Shown one piece after another: positions 6,887-7,864 of a stretch of 7,864 bases of DNA. Below the pieces are notes generated by a model. That model saw only the letters and a list, made by a program, of their open reading frames with translations, did no database searches and had not been told where the DNA came from. The stretch is from assembly GCA_947460045.1 (NCBI GenBank), contig CANHGC010000063.1:1-7864 (forward strand), in the 5' to 3' direction. Position numbers and translations under genes: made by a program. How positions within the stretch are numbered: position 1 is the first letter of the stretch; each line of letters opens with the position of its first letter. The stretch comes from Bacteroidota bacterium (lineage in GTDB: Bacteria > Bacteroidota > Bacteroidia > NS11-12g > UBA955).

Positions 6887-7303
6887 ATGCCTATCCTCTA
6901 CCTCACCCGCAAAGAACACTTCAATGCCGCTCACCGGTTGTGGAACCCCAATTGGAGCGATGAGCGCAACTTGGAAACCTTTGGCAAATGCGCCAACCCC
7001 CACTTCCACGGGCACAATTTTGATTTGTACGTTTGTGTAAAAGGCCAGCCAAATCCAGATACAGGCTGCGTGATGGACCTCAAAATCCTCAAAGTGATCA
7101 TCCGTGAAGAAGTCATTGACCACCTCGATCACCAAAATCTCAACCTCGATGTTCCCTGGTTGGCCGGCACCATGCCCAGCATCGAAACCGTGGTTGTAGC
7201 CATTTGGCAACGCCTGAGCCAAAAACTTCCCGATGGCGTTCAATTGCACAAAATCACCCTCTGGGAAACCCAAAACAACTTCGTAGAATACTACGGAGAA
7301 TAA
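6887..7303 (+). CDS. 6-pyruvoyl-tetrahydropterin synthase / QueD family protein (PTPS-like)
   Basis: This is a 138-residue zinc enzyme of the COG0720 fold, acting on 7,8-dihydroneopterin triphosphate. Expected zinc ligands are His16 in FNAAHRL and His41 and His43 in HGHN. Catalytic residues are Cys35, Asp81-His82 in LDHQNL, and Glu127 in WETQNN. The cysteine motif is C-x5-HGH (CANPHFHGH), the spacing of animal PTPS, whereas QueD for queuosine has C-x3-HGH. NLETFGKC, MDLKILK, NLDVPW and the ending YYGE also resemble the animal enzyme. It is therefore more likely to make 6-pyruvoyl-tetrahydropterin for a biopterin-type cofactor than 6-carboxy-tetrahydropterin, although automatic annotation would probably say QueD. 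The ATG at 6887 is chosen because MPILYLTRKEHFNAAH aligns with family starts. The frame is open further upstream, but that would overlap the lipoprotein gene with unrelated residues. No sepiapterin reductase or queC/queE is visible nearby. Confidence 0.9.
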   Translation: MPILYLTRKEHFNAAHRLWNPNWSDERNLETFGKCANPHFHGHNFDLYVCVKGQPNPDTGCVMDLKILKVIIREEVIDHLDHQNLNLDVPWLAGTMPSIETVVVAIWQRLSQKLPDGVQLHKITLWETQNNFVEYYGE

Positions 7304-7305
7304 CC

Positions 7306-7864
7306 ATGAACCACTTCTTCCGTCGGTTAGAAAACACCGAAAATGCGTTGCGTTTGACAACCGTTTTGCTGTTGGTTCCGATGTTCTTTATCACAGACGG
7401 GCGCATCCTCTGCACCACCGATACCGGAGCCTATCTACAGACTGTAAGCAACCTTGAAACCCACGGACTATCGGTAGCCATCCCCATGGATCGATCGGTC
7501 TTCTTTGGCCTGTTTTTATGGGCTGGCAAATCCTATTTCGGTCTAGCACCTTTGCTCAACAGTATAGGCATTCAACTGCCCTCGTTGGCCTTGTTTCAGT
7601 TGATGTTCTTGCCGTTTTTACTGCTATTATTGGGCGCCTCCTACTGGTTAGAAGCACTATTCACCCAAAGAACAGCCATTGTTGCCGCCGCCGCTCTGGG
7701 TGTTGCCATGGTCTTCACACCCCTACCCTGGTTCCTTTTCCAGGCGATGCCCGATGTTTTCACACCCCTGCTCTTTCTCTATACGATGGTGTTCCTCCAT
7801 ACCAAATCAACATCGGGGAAAATCTTATCCGGAATCATCATAGTGATTTCCGCATTGATGCACC
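7306..7864 (+). CDS. Multi-spanning membrane protein (3' partial), possibly GT-C-like glycosyltransferase
   Basis: The frame is open from the ATG at 7306 to the end of the window (186 residues), so the gene continues beyond it. It begins 2 bases after the PTPS-like stop and is probably translated from the same mRNA. Hydrophobic segments lie at about residues 17-29, 91-114, 122-145, 150-165 and 172 onward. The stretch between the first two, about 30-90, would form a large extracytoplasmic loop. It carries DTGAY (39-43) and MDRSVFFGLFLWAG (61-74). A first long loop with an acidic residue near its start, followed by MPDVFTPLLFL (148-158), recalls GT-C lipid-linked sugar transferases such as the ArnT/PMT group. 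The match is loose, the typical DE pair is absent, and I would not assign an activity. A plain membrane protein of unknown function is the safe call. Confidence 0.7.
   Translation, partial: MNHFFRRLENTENALRLTTVLLLVPMFFITDGRILCTTDTGAYLQTVSNLETHGLSVAIPMDRSVFFGLFLWAGKSYFGLAPLLNSIGIQLPSLALFQLMFLPFLLLLLGASYWLEALFTQRTAIVAAAALGVAMVFTPLPWFLFQAMPDVFTPLLFLYTMVFLHTKSTSGKILSGIIIVISALMH

Noticed and set aside
1..7864. Mobile element, CRISPR array, tRNA, rRNA or a defence system
   Set aside because: No transposase, integrase, direct-repeat array, terminal inverted repeats or RNA gene signature was seen. The genes are core metabolic and housekeeping types.

Overview
The window comes from a member of the Bacteroidota. 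Three observations support this. The gene set fits the phylum: bacillithiol deacetylase BshB1, a YumC-type ferredoxin-NADP reductase, a monofunctional MtgA, and a PTPS-type pterin enzyme. Start codons mostly lack Shine-Dalgarno sequences. Two intergenic sites match the Bacteroidota sigma-factor -7 element TAnnTTTG exactly. The order and genus cannot be fixed from this sequence. It looks like ordinary chromosome: I see no mobile element, integrase, CRISPR array, rRNA, tRNA or sharp change in composition.

All nine genes lie on the + strand and are packed tightly, so no non-coding stretch exceeds about 50 bases. Region 1 (1-3740) holds the 3' part of bshB1, a secreted von Willebrand A-like protein of unknown role, a ferredoxin/flavodoxin-NADP+ reductase and the peptidoglycan glycosyltransferase mtgA. 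Their spacing is 9, 8 and -1 bases, so they probably form one transcript that begins upstream of the window. Region 2 (3741-6869) starts with a promoter-like site just before efp. It continues with an agmatinase-like gene, a cysteine desulfurase that overlaps it by 4 bases, and a PEGA-like lipoprotein whose GTG start lies 22 bases inside the desulfurase gene. Region 3 (6867-7864) starts with a second promoter-like site overlapping the lipoprotein stop codon. It holds a 6-pyruvoyl-tetrahydropterin synthase-like gene and the start of a multi-spanning membrane protein cut by the window end.

Functionally this is a set of housekeeping genes: thiol and redox metabolism (bshB1, the reductase, the desulfurase), cell wall (mtgA), translation (efp), polyamines (agmatinase) and pterins. 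I do not see a convincing undescribed multi-gene system. The points most worth a second look are the EF-P whose loop tip carries Asn instead of Lys or Arg, the C-x5-HGH motif that points to PTPS rather than QueD, the very short predicted leaders, and a roughly 25-residue insertion in MtgA.
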